64,000 nucleotides of DNA from Zingiber officinale (GCF_018446385.1 NC_055999.1:77701859-77765858), one strand, 5' to 3'. Counted from the stretch's first letter, positions 32,957 through 45,652 are shown. A program made the numbers and translations. Notes: generated by a model not told the origin, from the letters alone.

Positions 32957-34605
32957 TGTTGGTGCAATTTTCAGTAGGTCAAGGTTGACCTAGTTGACCA
33001 AGCGTAAACCTTGGTCATGGTTTCGATGTTTGACAATACAGAAAGATATGTAGACATGGACAATGCAGGTGCAGTTGTCCATGCGGAGAGATACTGATCA
33101 GGGTCTGATCAGGTTGGATGAAGAAGAGTCAAGTAGGTCAAGGTTGACCGGATACTTGACTAGGAAGTCCTAACTGGGATGTTAGGCAGTTCGGAAAGTC
33201 CTGGTGAGTGAAGCCAGGCAGACGGGAAGTCCTGGTGAGTGAAACTAGGCAATTGGGAAAGACCTGGTGAGTGAAGCCAGGCAGGGGAAAGACCTAGTGA
33301 GTGAAGCTAGGCAGTTCGGAAGTCCTGGTGAGTGAAGCCAGGCAAGGGGAATCCAGATGGGTCAAGGTTGACCAGACATCTGGTGAAAAGTCCAAGTATG
33401 GAGACTTGGCACGGGTAAAGTCCAAGTATGGAGACTTGGCACGGAAAAGTCCAAGCAGGGAGCTTGGCACGAGAAAAGTCCAAGTATGGAAGCTTGGCAT
33501 GCGAAGTCAGAGAGGGTTCGGTAGCTCGTTCTCCGGACTAGGTCAGAGAGGGCTCGGTAGCTCGTTCTCTGGACCGGATGGAGTCGGAGAGGGCTAGGTA
33601 GCTCGTTCTCCGGACTAGGTCAAAGAGGGCTCGGTAGCTCGTTCTCTGGACCGGACGAAGTCGGAGAGGGCTCGGCAGCTCGTTCTCCGGACTAGGTCAG
33701 AGAGGGCTCGGTAGCTCGTTCTCTGGACCGGACGAAGTCGGAGAGGGCTCGGTAGCTCGTTCTCAGGACCAAGTAGGGTTTAGGGCTGGGAGCTCTAAAC
33801 CTGGATCGGTCTGGTGACCGATCAGTAACCAAACAGTAGCTACTGAGTGTTATCTGATCGGTCAGCAGACCGATCAGAGATCGATCAGTAGACGATCAGA
33901 AGGAGATCACCTTCGGGAGGGAAAGGTCCGATCGGTCATGGGACCGATCAGGGAAGGACCTGATCGGTCCTCATGACCGATCAGGGAAGGGCCTGATCGG
34001 TCTTGTGACGATCAGGACCCTTGTGGACCGATCAGGATGAAGCCTGATCGGTTGCGTAGCAACGGCTAGTCTCTTCTGTGTCTTCTTCGCAGGTTATAAA
34101 AGGGGTTGAGGAGCTACTGTTCCAGGGTGTTACTTCTTCCTTCTTGCCCCTGCTTCTTGCTGCACTTGAGCTTTGCTGAGCTCTCTGATTCGTGAAGCTT
34201 CGTGTGAGCTTCCCCAGCTGGTCAGCTGTTGCTGTTCTTCCGTGAAGTTGCTGCTTCGACAACGGAAACCAGTCGAAGGCAAGCAAGGTGTTTTACATTC
34301 ATATTGTTTGTATTTCTTGCTGTATTTCTATCTTGTTGTTGTAAGTTATTGTGGCGAGGTTTCTCCACCAAGAAGGAGTTGTTATTAGCCGGTTTTCCGG
34401 GGTCTCATCCACCGACGGATTGATAGGCTTCGTCCACCTTACGGACACGCCGAGGAGTAGGAGTTTCATCTCCGAACCTCGTTACATCTTCGTGTTGAGG
34501 TTTGTCTTTTTCCTTTACGTTTCTATTTAGTTATTTCCGCTGCGCTAACCTTGATTTGTAGAAAGAAACGAACGATTTGGGGTCCGCTATTCACACCCCC
34601 CCTCT
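32957..34605 (+). repeat. 3' LTR of element B, 3'-truncated
   Basis: It matches 27908-29560 with few substitutions and some array-length differences; the TATA box is at 34095-34103. It stops after CACCCCCCCTCT, so about 24 terminal bases including the CA end are lost. Confidence 0.92.
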
Positions 34606-35720
34606 CAAGCCTGGTTCAAAACACTAGAGAGTACGATGGAACTTCTGGACTGGCCAGAGCATGAAAAGGTGAAGTGCGTCTCCTTCTGCTTGACAGGAGA
34701 TGCACGTATGTGGTGGGAGAGAATTAGAGCGAAGCGCCCAGTAAACCAGATGACATGGGCTGACTTCGAGAAAGAATTCTTCGAGGAGTTCTTTCACATG
34801 CGGGTCATAAACCGCCACTACGACGAGTTCACTGAGTTTCATCAAGGAAACCTATCAGTTGAGGAAGCCGTAAAGAAATTCAATAGACTGGCTCGTCTAT
34901 GCCCTGAACTAGTCAGCATAGAAAAAGAACGAGTCCGGTTGATGCTCAAGATGCTGAGGCCGGAAATAGCAATAAACGTGGCTGGCGGCATTCATAGGCC
35001 ACAAACCACCGAAGAACTAGTCAGCAGTGCTCTGACCACCGAGCACTACCAGAACAATATCAAGCAGCAGAAGCAAGTCCTCTCAGAGTCCAAAGGGCAA
35101 GGAGGCTCAGGTACTCAGAAACAACAGGGCCACAGCTCTAACTGGAAAGGGAACTCCAGCAACAAGCGCAAACCAGGGAGTTACCCAAAGGGAGGACCAG
35201 CCAGCAAACAGCCTAGTTATCCCAAATGTGCTACTTGCGGGAAATTTCACCCAGGAGTTTGTCGCAAGGGCGCACGAGGATGCTTTGAATGTGGACAAGA
35301 AGGGCATATGGCTAAGCAATGCCCGAACAAGACAAGTCTTCCTCAACCACAGCCGATACAGTATGGAGGCCAGCCAGCACAGCTACACCATATGCAGGCC
35401 GTTTTAGATGGTCCACACATCAGCCAGGGCAGACTAGAAGCCCCTCCATCTATGACGAATGCAAGGATCTACTCCATAACCAGAGAGGACGTAGCGAATG
35501 CCTCGACAGTTGTTACAGGTCAGATTAGTATTTTACAGCAAAGTACAACTGTCTTATTCGATACTGGGGCAACCCATTCTTATATATCTAGGGCATTCGC
35601 CGAAAAGTTAGCAGTACCCCCAGAGGTATTCAGTGGTCAGTTTTTGACGACGCTACCTTCGGGAGAATTTATGGTGTCCACGCACTGGCTCCGGGCAGAG
35701 AACTCTTTTGTGATCTGATA
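34606..35720 (+). pseudogene. Chromovirus gag C-terminal part and protease
   Basis: After the duplicated 29-bp flank the capsid domain resumes (STMELLDWPEHEKVKC, GDARMWWERI, WADFEKEFFEEFF). Then come a zinc knuckle CFECGQEGHMAKQC (about 35280) and the aspartic protease motif VLFDTGATHSYIS (about 35550). A small deletion near 35680 shifts frame before the end of the protease, which continues at 35721 ([15 protein letters not shown]). Confidence 0.9.
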
Positions 35721-38700
35721 GTGCTAGATATGACTGATTATGATGTCATCCTTGGAATGGACTTCTTGATCAGATACGGTGCCTCTATAGAGTGCCGTAA
35801 ACAGAAAGTCGTATTCCAACCTGAAGCAGAAGTGCAATTCGAGTACATCGGAGAACCAAAGAGAAAGGCCAAGAAATTTCGCTCAACTCTGAAGGCACAG
35901 AAATTGTTAGATTCAGGATGCACGGGATTTTTAGCGCATGTAGTCAATGCCAGTCAGGACAAGGACCAACAGCTAGCAGAGGTCCGAGTCGTATGTGACT
36001 ACCCAGCAGTCTTCCCTGAAGAGTTACCAGGCCTAGCACCAGACAGGGAGATTGAATTCGAGATAGAACTCGTTCCCGGTACAAATCCTATCTCCAAAGC
36101 ACCTTATCGCATGGCTCCAGCAGAACTGAAGGAACTTCAGGAGCAATTACAGGAGCTGCTTGACAAAGGTTTCATACGCCCTAATCACTCACCATGGGGA
36201 GCGCCTGTATTGTTCGTGAAGAAGAAGGACGGGAGCATGCACCTGTGTATAGATTACTGAGCACTGAACCAAGTCACCATCAAGAACAGGTATCCTCTTC
36301 CCAGAATAGATGACATGTTCGATCAGCTAAAGGGAGCAGCAGTGTTCTCTAAGATAGACCTTAGATCAGGTTATCATCAGGTGAAAGTTAAAGAAGGGGA
36401 TATACCCAAGACAGCATTCAGGACTAGATACGGACACTACGAGTTCGTAGTCATGCCCTTTGGCGTGACAAATGCTCCAGCTACTTTCATGGACCTCATG
36501 AATAGAGTATTCAGGGACTACCTAGATAGATTTGTGATCGTGTTTATCGATGACATTCTTATCTATTCAGGAACTCAGGAAGAACACGCAGAGCACCTGA
36601 AGATAGTATTGCAAACCCTTCAGCAGAACCAGTTGTACGCCAAGTTCAAGAAATGTGAATTTTGGTTAGATCAGGTGTCCTTCCTGGGTCACATCATCTC
36701 AAAGGATGGTATCATGGTAGACCCCAGTAAAATAGAAGCTGTGAGTAACTAGAAAAGACCCAAGAATGCCAGTGAGATCAGGAGCTTTTTGGGACTAGCA
36801 GGTTATTACAGAAAGTTTGTAGAGGACTTCTCTAGAATAGCCTCCCCACTGACAGCTCTTACCAGAAAGAACAGAAAATTTCAGTGGACAGAGGACTGTG
36901 AGAACAGCTTCAGCGAGTTAAAGAGGAGATTGATCAGTGCTCCCATTTTGACTCTACCAGCCAACACCGACAGCTTTGATATCTATAGTGACGCCTCTAA
37001 GTTGGGACTAGGAGCAGTACTGATGCAAGAAGGCAAGGTGATCGCCTACGCCTCCAGACAACTCAAGGAATATGAGAAGAATTACCTTACTCATGACCTT
37101 GAGCTTGCAGCAGTAGTGTTCGCTCTCAAAATTTGGAGACATTACTTGTATGGAGCTCAGTGCAGAGTGTATACAGATCATCAGAGTCTGAAGTACTTCT
37201 TCACTCAGAAGGATCTGAATATGCGACAGTGTAGATGGCTAGAGCTGGTCAAAGACTACGACATAGACATCCTCTACCACCCAGGAAAAGCCAATAAGGT
37301 AGCAGACGCACTTAGCAGAAAGTCCAGTGTTACCTTACTATTCCTAGCAGCCATGTCACCGCCCCTACAGAAAGAGATTACAGATTTTGGTCTCGAACTT
37401 ATAGTGGGACAACTCTCTACTATGACATTAGCATCTAACCTATTTGGTGACATTCAGACAGCTCAGGAGCAGGATCCCGAAATTCAGAAAATCAAGCAAG
37501 GGTTAGCAGAATCAGAAAGTAGAGAATTCAGAGTGTTCGATAACGGGGTATTATACTTCGGTGACAGACTCTGTGTTCCAGATCAGGAGGAACTAAAGAG
37601 GAAGATTTTAGACGAGGCTCACAGGACTCCTTATGCGATGCATCCAGGTTCCACCAAGATGTACCAAGATTTAAAGAAACGTTTTTGGTGGCCCAGGATG
37701 AAAAGAGACATCGCTAGATATGTTAGTACCTGTCTGACCTGTCAGAGGGTCAAGGCAGAACATCAGAGACCAGGAGGAGTTCTACAGCCTATCCAGATTC
37801 CAGAATGGAAGTGGGAAGACATCTCTATGGATTTCATAGTGGGCTTACCCAGAACCACGAATGGTTTCGATGCCATCTGGGTAATAGTCGACAGGTTGAC
37901 TAAATCGGCCCACTTCTTAGCTATCAGGATATCCTACTCCATGGAACAGCTAGCTCAGTTGTATCTCAAGGAGATCGTCAGACTACATGGAGTCCCACGG
38001 ACCATTATTTCAGACAGGGACAGTAGATTCACATCACACTTTTGGGAGTGTGTACAGTTAGCATTGGGCACTAAGTTGAAATTTAGCACAACATTCCATC
38101 CTCAGACAGATGGTCAGACGGAGCGAGTAAATCAGGTACTCAAAGATATGCTCCACGCATGTGCCCTAGACTTCAAGGGAAGTTGGTGCAAATATCTGAG
38201 TTTAGCAGAATTTGCATACAACAATAGCTATCAGGCCACTATCGGTATGGCACCTTATGAGGCTCTCTATGGGCGGAGGTGTAGATCTCCAATCTGCTGG
38301 TATGAGAGTGGTGAACAGAAAGAACTAGAACTTCAGACAGATCTAGTAGCAGATACCACAGCAGCTATACAGCAGATCCGCCAGAGGATAGAGACAGCTC
38401 AGAGCCGCCAGAAAAGCTATGTTGATACACGGCGCAGACCATTAGAGTTTTCAGTTGGGGATTCAGTGTTCCTCAGAGTAGCTCCCATGAAGGGAGTAAT
38501 GCGTTTTGGGAAGAAGGGCAAGTTAAGTCCCAGATAGGTGGGACCATACCTTATCACTAAAAGAGTTGGCAAAGTAGCATATGAGCTAGAGCTACCACAG
38601 GAGATGTCAGTCATCCATAATGTATTTCATGTCTCTATGCTGAAAAAGCATATCCCAGATGCCACCCAGGCGATTGAGCCCCAGTCGGTACCAGTCCGCG

Positions 38701-38771
38701 AAACCTCAGCTATGACAGTCGGCCTATTCAGATAATAGACCGAGCAATTAAGAAATTGTGAAACAAGGAGG
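35721..38771 (+). pseudogene. Chromovirus pol: RT, RNase H, integrase, chromodomain start
   Basis: In order: RT with [10 protein letters not shown] and the active site VFIDDIL (about 36545); RNase H with DIYSDASKLGLG and TDHQSLKYF; integrase zinc finger (HPGSTK...CLTCQR); and integrase core with SMDFIVGLP, SDRDSRF and HPQTDGQTERVNQ. The GPYLITKRVGKVAYEL stretch and the chromodomain start follow. In-frame stops replace expected residues at about 36258 (DY-stop-ALN), 36750 and 38535. The chromodomain is cut at 38771 by element C and its end lies at 45653. Confidence 0.93.
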
Positions 38772-39935
38772 TGTTGGTGCGGTTAGCACTAACGATTTAA
38801 CCCAGGTTTTGATGAATGACAAATAGGTTAAGTTAGTTTTGTTGTTGTCTGACACTTTGATCGAGTGTGCAGGAGAAGTCCAGACAGGTCGACGGGCTGA
38901 CCGGATGTCTGGCACGAAGTCCAGCTAGGTCGACGGGCTGACCGGATAGCTGGCGAGAAGTCCAAGCGGGTCGACGGGCTGACCGGACGCTTGGCGAGAA
39001 GTTCAGCTAGGTCGACGGGCTAACCGGATAGCTGGCGAGAAGTCCAAACGGGTCGACGGGCTGACCGGACGCTTGGCGAGAAGTCCAGCTAGGTCGACGG
39101 GCTGACCGGATAGCTGGCGAGAAGTCCAGACGGGTCGAAGGGCTGACCGGACGTCCGGGTAAAGGTAAGTCACTGGAGGGGAGTGACTGCGAGGACGCGT
39201 TCCCGGGAAGGGAACATTAGGCGTCGATCCGGCTTAGATCCATTTCAGATATCTAAGTCGAGATCGTGACTAGATTCCGGTCTCGGAAAGACGGAATCTA
39301 AGTCATACTATTTTTGCTAATTCATACTCACTTTGCTTTTGCTAACAATCTGTGTTGCAGGGTAAATTTGCCTCCGGACTAATGTTTATCTTGCAGGACG
39401 GATTCTGCGGGAAAACAGGGTCCGGGCGCCCGGAGGTCCGGGCGCCTGGAAGGGATCCGGGCGCCCGGGAGGGAAATTTCATCCTGATCGCGCGTCGCCA
39501 CGTGGAGCTCGCTGGTTGGACTTGCCACGTCTCACCAGGGCGCCCGGAAGGCATCCAGGGCGCCCCGAGCCTCATATAAAAGAAGGGTCAGAGGAGAGCT
39601 TCAGAACAACAACGAAAAGAAAAGTCTTCCACTGCTCTGCACTTCTGCGACGCTAACAAAGCTCCGACACTACGCTCCTTTCTTGTCTTTATTATCGGTA
39701 TTTGCTTTTCATTTTCATTAGCATTCATTGTACTATTTTTTGTAATCATTATTTCGAACTGCTAGTGAATTGCCCAACGAAAGTACTCACGGAGTACGGG
39801 CCTTCGAGTAGGAGTCGTCACAGGCTCCGAACGAAGTAAAAACAACTGTGTTCATTTACTTTTCCGCTGCGTTTATACTCTAAGTTTTCGAATCGATATT
39901 CACCCCCCCCCTCTATCGAATCTAACGGTCCTACA
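38772..39935 (+). repeat. 5' LTR of gag-only element C
   Basis: 1164 bp from TGTTGGTGCGG to GGTCCTACA. The TATA box TATAAAAG lies at 39575-39582. U3 holds the hairpin array (38877-39158) and, near 39420-39570, several GGGCGCCC palindromes. One of these is deleted from the 3' LTR. Confidence 0.93.
38877..39158. repeat. Seven-unit hairpin array in U3 of element C
   Basis: Seven head-to-tail units of 41 bp, each AGTCC plus an arm, the core GGTCGACGGGCTGACCGGA, the complementary arm, then CGAG or similar. Arms seen are CCAGACA/TGTCTGG, CCAGCTA/TAGCTGG (three times, one imperfect) and CCAAGCG/CGCTTGG (twice, one imperfect). The 3' LTR copy is 44618-44901. Confidence 0.95.
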
Positions 39936-39937
39936 AG

Positions 39938-39949
39938 TGGTATCAAAGC
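39938..39949 (+). other. Primer binding site of element C
   Basis: TGGTATCAAAGC lies two bases after the LTR, one base different from the PBS of the other elements here. Confidence 0.85.
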
Positions 39950-40367
39950 AGGTACCGCTCTGATTTGGTGCAACCACCAATCAGGCAAAGGGGGGACTTT
40001 TTGAAAGAAAAATTAGATATCGTTTGTCTTTAAAATAAAACCTTACGCCTTTCGTTTTTTCCCTCCAAAACGGTTTTTGAAAAATACATCGCCATCTTTT
40101 CACCATTGTTTAGTATTTAAAAAATATTACATTTTCAAAATTTTGAAATAATATTTTTTTAAAATATTTTATTAATATTTCATTAATATTTTATTATTTT
40201 TTCCGAAAATAGTGAAGTATTATTTTTTCCAGCACTGCTAATCCAAGACCAAGTCTTGGGATTTTTTTTCTATTTCTCTGTGTGCAAGAATAATGACTCT
40301 TCAAGAATGACGGAACCCCCACGAACCACCACCATACGATTAAGATTTCAACTATTGGAAGTGATTA

Positions 40368-41372
40368 ATGGAATGCTTCTTAGGAAGCGTAAACTTTGAT
40401 TATTGGCTGATATTGAGAAAACCTTCTCAGAACTCAGAACTAAACACAAATGTAAGTAAAATCATTTGTAATGTTTTACCTAACAATGTTTTATGCAGAG
40501 TAAAAAAGTACAAAGATGCACATGAGCTTTGGACCCAATTGATCAAACTTCACGAGGAGCCGATGGAGCTTGAGGATCAAGTAAAAATCGAATCTGAACT
40601 CGGGTTAGATCCAATCGAAAAGCCTATTGAATTAGGGGTTGCGCTCAAGGTTAGTGATATTTACCAAAATACCCCTGCTAATAGTAGTTTAGAAAATATG
40701 AGCATTGATCTGGTTATTTCTGAAAATATATGTGAAAATAATGTAGTTGACAATAATTACAAAAATACCCCTAAGATATTATCTGATAAAACAAATCCAA
40801 TTAATTTAAAAAATTCAAACTTGAACCTAAACAAATCTGAAAACTCAAATGATAGAGAGGACAAGGTGAATATTGATCTAGAAAAAATTAATAAATTATT
40901 TAATAATCTAGACAATATTAATCTAGAAAATCCTATCCAAACCCAAGATAATTTAATTAATAAAAAATTAAATTTTAACGATAAGAATAATCTAATAAAT
41001 TCCACTAATTATATCAACTTAAAAAATAAAGAAAATATAAGAATAAAATCAAACACTTTGATAAAATCAAAACTAAATTTAACAAAATTAAAATTAAATG
41101 TTAAGAATAACATATTAAATAAAGATAATCTGAAAAATTCAAAATTAACAATTAATAAAAGGTTAAAAGATAAACCTTTAAGGAAATATAATTCAAACAA
41201 TTTAATTAATTCAAATTTAAAAATGAATAAAAACTTAAACTTTAAAAATAAGCTATTAAAGAAAAATAATTCAATTAACCTAATAAAAGTGAAAATGAAA
41301 GAAAATTTTAAATACATTCTCTTAAAGAAAGATAATTTGACTAATTTAATTAATTCAAAATTAAAAACTTGA
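40368..41372 (+). pseudogene. Degraded gag of element C with Asn/Lys-rich run-on
   Basis: The first 70 or so residues keep a gag signature (FLGSVNFDYW, then NVLPNNVLCRVKKYKDAHEL and WTQLIKLHEE) that matches elements A and B. Upstream, related codons lie in other frames from about 40308, so the true N-terminus is broken. The remaining 260 residues are Asn, Lys, Leu and Ile from AT-rich DNA. They contain no zinc knuckle and probably have no protein function. Confidence 0.7.
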
Positions 41373-44300
41373 ATCTAAATTACAAATTAAACATTAAATT
41401 TTAACCAAAACTTAACTATAATAAACCCAGAACTAAAAACTAAATTTATGACCAATAATTCAGGGGGAGGCTCCAGAATAGCTGGCACCTCCAAAACTAA
41501 CCTACCCGACAGGGTAACCCTAACCAACCTACCCGAAAAGGGTAACCCCAACTAACCTACCCGACAGGGTAATTAGGACTAGTTAAAGAGGGTTCAAGTT
41601 TAACTTGAATCATGGTACTGGTGAAGTTTTTTGATGATAGTACGTTGGGGAAGCTTGGGCATCGCATGTTTAGAAAGATATGACTTCAATCTGGTGCATT
41701 TGGCCAAGTGGAACCGACCGAAGCTACCTTTAAATGGATCCTAACTAGTTAGACCAAGGTTTAATACTAAGCTCCGTGGATAGGACTATTCGGAAAACCT
41801 CGAAAGGTTGGTTACTTCTAATGACGTCCAAGTGACTCACCAAGCTTAGAAGTTTATCCGAAGAATGTCTATTTGTTGAGACAAAAGCTAAACCTGAATC
41901 TAACACAAGTTAAACCAAACTCTGTAATTAAATCTAATTCATCTCACAAAATTATAAGATTCCCTGATTGATAATCTAGATCGGGTGAGATGAACAAGGA
42001 TTAAATTAATTAATTTTCAAACGAAATTAAAATTAATTAAAATTAAATTTTGAATCTCAAATTCAAATTGAATTAAATTAATTAAAATTAAATTTTAAAT
42101 TTCAAATTAAATTAAAATTAATTAAAATTAAATTTTGAATTTCAAATTAAAATTAAATTAAAATCAAATTTTGAATTTCAAATTAAAATTAAATTTTGAA
42201 TTTCAAATTAAAATTAAATTTCGAATTTCAAAGTAAATTAAAATTAATAAAAATTAAATTAAATTAAAATTAATATTTAAAAAAAAAACTATTTTACAAA
42301 TTAAACATAATTTTTTTTAACTTAAAAATTTATTTTAAAACTTAATTTTTTTTAACTTAAAAATTTATTATTTAAAAATTTATTTTAACCTAAAAATTAT
42401 TTTAAATTAAAAATTTATTTTAACCTAAAAATTATTTTAACTTAATTATTTAAAAAAAACAATATTTTTTAAAAAAAAATTCTTTAAAAAAAAAATTATT
42501 TTAAATTCTTTAAAAACTATCTTAAAAATTCTTTAAAAACTATTTTTTAAAATTCTTTAAAAACTATTTTAAAAATTTTTAAAAACTATTTATCAAATTC
42601 TTTAAAAATTATTTTAAAAATTTTTAAAAACTATTTTTAAAATTATTTAAAAATTATTTGAAAAATTCTTTAAAAATTATTTCTAAAACTCATTAAAAAC
42701 TATTTTTAAAATTCTTTAAAAATTATTTTTAAATTCTTTAAAAACTATTTTTAAAATTCTTTAAAAACTATTTTTTAAATTCTTTAAAAAACTATTTTTT
42801 AAATTTCTTTAAAAAAAAACTATTTTTAAAAATTCTTTAAAACTATTTTTAAAATTCTTTAAAAATTATTTGAAAAATTCTTTAAAAACTATTTTTAAAA
42901 TTCTTTAAAAAAAAAACTATTTTAAAAATTCTTTAAAAACTATTTTTAAAATTCTTTAAAAATTATTTGAAAAATTCTTTAAAAACTATTTTTAAAAATC
43001 TTTAAAAACTATTTTAAAAATTCTTTAAAAACTATTTTTAAAATTCATTAAAAAATATTTTTTAAAATTCTTTAAAAACTATTTTAAAAATTTTTTAAAA
43101 GCTTTTTTAAAAAATTCTTTAAAAACTATTTTAAAAATCATTTTAAAAACTTTAAAAAATTATTTTAAAAATTCTTTTAAAACATTTTAAAAATTATTTT
43201 AAAAACTCTTTTAAAAATCATTTTAAAAACTTTAAAAAATTCTTTAAAAAATTCTTTTAAAACATTTTAAAAATTATTTTAAAAACTCTTTTAAAAATCA
43301 TTTTAAAAACTTTAAAAAATTCCATTAAAAATTATTTTAAAAAATTTTAAAAATTATTTTAAAAACTCTTTTAAAAATCATTTTAAAAACTTTTAAAAAT
43401 TATTTTAAAACATTTTAAAAATTATTTTGAAAACTCTTTTAAAAATCATTTTAAAAACTTTTAAAAATTATTTTAAAACATTTTAAAAATTATTTTAAAA
43501 ACTCTTTTAAAAATCATTTTAAAAAACTTTTAAAAATTCTTTTAAAACATTTTAAAAATTATTTTAAAAATTCTTTTAAAAATCATTTTAAAAACTTTAA
43601 AAATTCTTTTAAAAAATTCTTTTAAAACCTTTTAAAAATTATTGTTATTTTTAAAATTATTTTAACTTAAAAATTATTTTAATATAAAAATTATATTTTT
43701 AAAATTATTTTAACTTAAAAATTATTTCAAAAATTATTTTTTAAAAAAAAAACTTTTAAAAATCATTTAAAAAATATTTTAAAAATCATTTTAAAACTAT
43801 CTAAAAATTTTGTATCATTTTGAAAAATTCTTCTTATTTTTTTCACTATAATGAAATTTTGTTAACTTAAAAATAGTAATAATAAATTATTTCTATAGAT
43901 TATTTTCACTTTAAAAATTATTATTTTGACTCTAAACTCATTTTTAATCTTAAACATCATTTTAACCTTAAAATTAATTTTTAATTTGACTTAACTAAAA
44001 ATTAAATCTTAAATTAAAACTTAATATTGAAATTACAATTAAAATTAAAATTTTTAACTTAAACTTAAATTAACCACTTATATTAATTTAAATCTAAAAT
44101 CAAAACTGAATCAAACATATATTAATTGACATAAAACATATTATAAAAATCATTTTAAATTCCTTTTAAATGCTGTTTTAGAAATCCCTTTAAATTTTTT
44201 TTAAATAATAATAATAATTATAACTAACACTTTCATTGACCAACTCAATCAAGTAATATGAAATTTAAATTATTTCACTAAGTATTAAATTATTAAATCA

Positions 44301-44498
44301 AGTAAAAACTAATCAATAAATTATTGATAATGCTTAACTGTTATTGAATTAATAAAATTTTATCTTATTTAACCTTAAACTAAAGTTAAGCACCTGAATC
44401 TAACATTAATTAATAATTGATCAATCAAATTCAAATAAACAGTTATACCAAGGATACAGAGATAATAATATATGACTTAACCAGGTTGTCATTCCATC
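41373..44498 (+). other. Internal non-coding region of element C
   Basis: Contains a CTACCCGACAGGGTAA-like repeat three times (41500-41570), a stretch around 41630-41900 of mixed composition, then the extreme AT-rich block. No pol domain was found. Confidence 0.75.
41990..43860. repeat. About 1.9-kb AT-only-like repeat block in element C
   Basis: Nearly pure A and T with rare C and very little G. It begins with AATTAAAATTAAATTTTGAA units, then TTCTTTAAAAACTATTTTTA units of about 20-23 bp, then TTTTAAAAATCATTTTAAAA units. The strand bias (almost no G) holds throughout. It looks like a drifted tandem expansion. Confidence 0.9.
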
Positions 44499-44512
44499 AA
44501 AAAGGGGGAGAT
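44499..44512 (+). other. Polypurine tract of element C
   Basis: AAAAAGGGGGAGAT abuts the 3' LTR, identical to element A. Confidence 0.9.
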
Positions 44513-45647
44513 TGTTGGTGCGGTTAGCACTAACGATTTAACCCAGGTTTTGATGAATGAAAAATAGGTTAAGTTAGTTTTGTTGTTGTCTGACACTTTG
44601 ATCGAGTGTGCAGGAGAAGTCCAGACAGTCGACGGGCTGACCGGATGTCTGGCACGAAGTCCAGCTAGGTCAACGGGCTGACCGGATAGCTGGCGAGAAG
44701 TCCAAGCGGGTCGACGGGCTGACCGGACGCTTGGCGAGAAGTTCAGCTAGGTCGACGGGCTGACCGGATAGCTGGCGAGAAGTCCAAGCGGGTCGACGGG
44801 CTGACCGGACGCTTGGCGAGAAGTCCAGCTAGGTCGACGGGCTGACCGGATAGCTGGCGAGAAGTCCAGACGGGTCGAAGGGCTGACCGGACGTCTGGCA
44901 GGTAAGTAAGGTAAGTCACTGGAGGGGAGTGACTGCGAGGACGCGTTCCCGGGAAGGGAACATTAGGCGTTGATCCGGCTTAGATCCATTTCAGATATCT
45001 AAGTCGAGATCGTGACTAGATTCCGGTCTCGGAAAGACGGAATCTAAGTCATACTATTTTTGCTAATTCATACTCACTTTGCTTTTGCTAACAATCTGTG
45101 TTGCAGGGTAAATTTGCCTCCGGACTAACGTTTGTCTTGCAGGACGGATTCTGCGGGAAAACAGGGTCCGGGCGCCCGGGAGGGAAATTTCATCCTGATC
45201 GCGCGTCGCCACGTGGAGCTCGCTGGTTGGACTTGCCACGTCTCACCAGGGCGCCCGGAAGGCATCCAGGGCGCCCCGAGCCTCATATAAAAGAAGGGTC
45301 AGAGGAGAGCTTCAGAACAACAACGAAAAGAAAAGTCTTCCACTGCTCTGCACTTCTGCGACGCTAACAAAGCTCCGACACTACGCTCCTTTCTTGTCTT
45401 TATTGTCGGTATTTGCTTTTCATTTTCATTAGCATTCATTGTACTATTTTTTGTAATCATTATTTCGAACTGCTAGTGAATTGCCCAACGAAAGTACTCA
45501 CAGAGTACGGGCCTTCCAGTAGGAGTCGTCACAGGCTCCGAACGAAGTAAAAACAACTGTGTTCATTTACTTTTCCGCTGCGTTTATACTCTAAGTTTTC
45601 AAATCGATATTCACCCCCCCCCCTCTATCGAATCTAACGGTCCTACA
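44513..45647 (+). repeat. 3' LTR of gag-only element C
   Basis: 1135 bp, nearly identical to 38772-39935, with a hairpin array at 44618-44901 and a TATA box at 45286-45293. It lacks about 33 bp of the GGGCGCCC-rich part near 45170. Confidence 0.94.
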
Positions 45648-45652
45648 GGAGG

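Larger units (their letters stand above)
27908..34605 (+). mobile_element. Gag-only LTR retrotransposon B, with abnormal 3' end
   Basis: 5' LTR 27908-29584, PBS, frameshifted gag, non-coding internal region, PPT and 3' LTR 32957-34605. It is a relative of element A on the opposite strand, with matching gag, PBS, PPT and LTR ends. No pol is present. The 3' LTR lacks its last 24 or so bases. Instead of a 5-bp duplication, a 29-bp copy of the left flank (27879-27907) follows at 34606-34634, with one mismatch. Confidence 0.92.
38772..45647 (+). mobile_element. Gag-only LTR retrotransposon C (SIRE-like ends), TSD GGAGG
   Basis: 6876 bp with LTRs 38772-39935 and 44513-45647 and the 5-bp duplication GGAGG at 38767-38771 and 45648-45652. 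The PBS, PPT and LTR end (TATTCACCCCCCC...CCTACA) resemble elements A and B, but the LTR body and internal sequence differ, so it is a separate family. Only a degraded gag is seen. A long AT-rich stretch fills the rest, with no pol. LTRs are very similar apart from a roughly 33-bp gap, so insertion looks fairly recent. Confidence 0.93.

Noticed and set aside
38877-39158. Regular repeats resembling a CRISPR array
   Set aside because: The repeats are adjacent units without unique spacers, lie inside an LTR, and the DNA is plant nuclear.
40600-41372. Asn/Lys-rich open frame as a novel protein
   Set aside because: It is AT-rich run-on after a degraded gag, with no domain; composition explains the frame.
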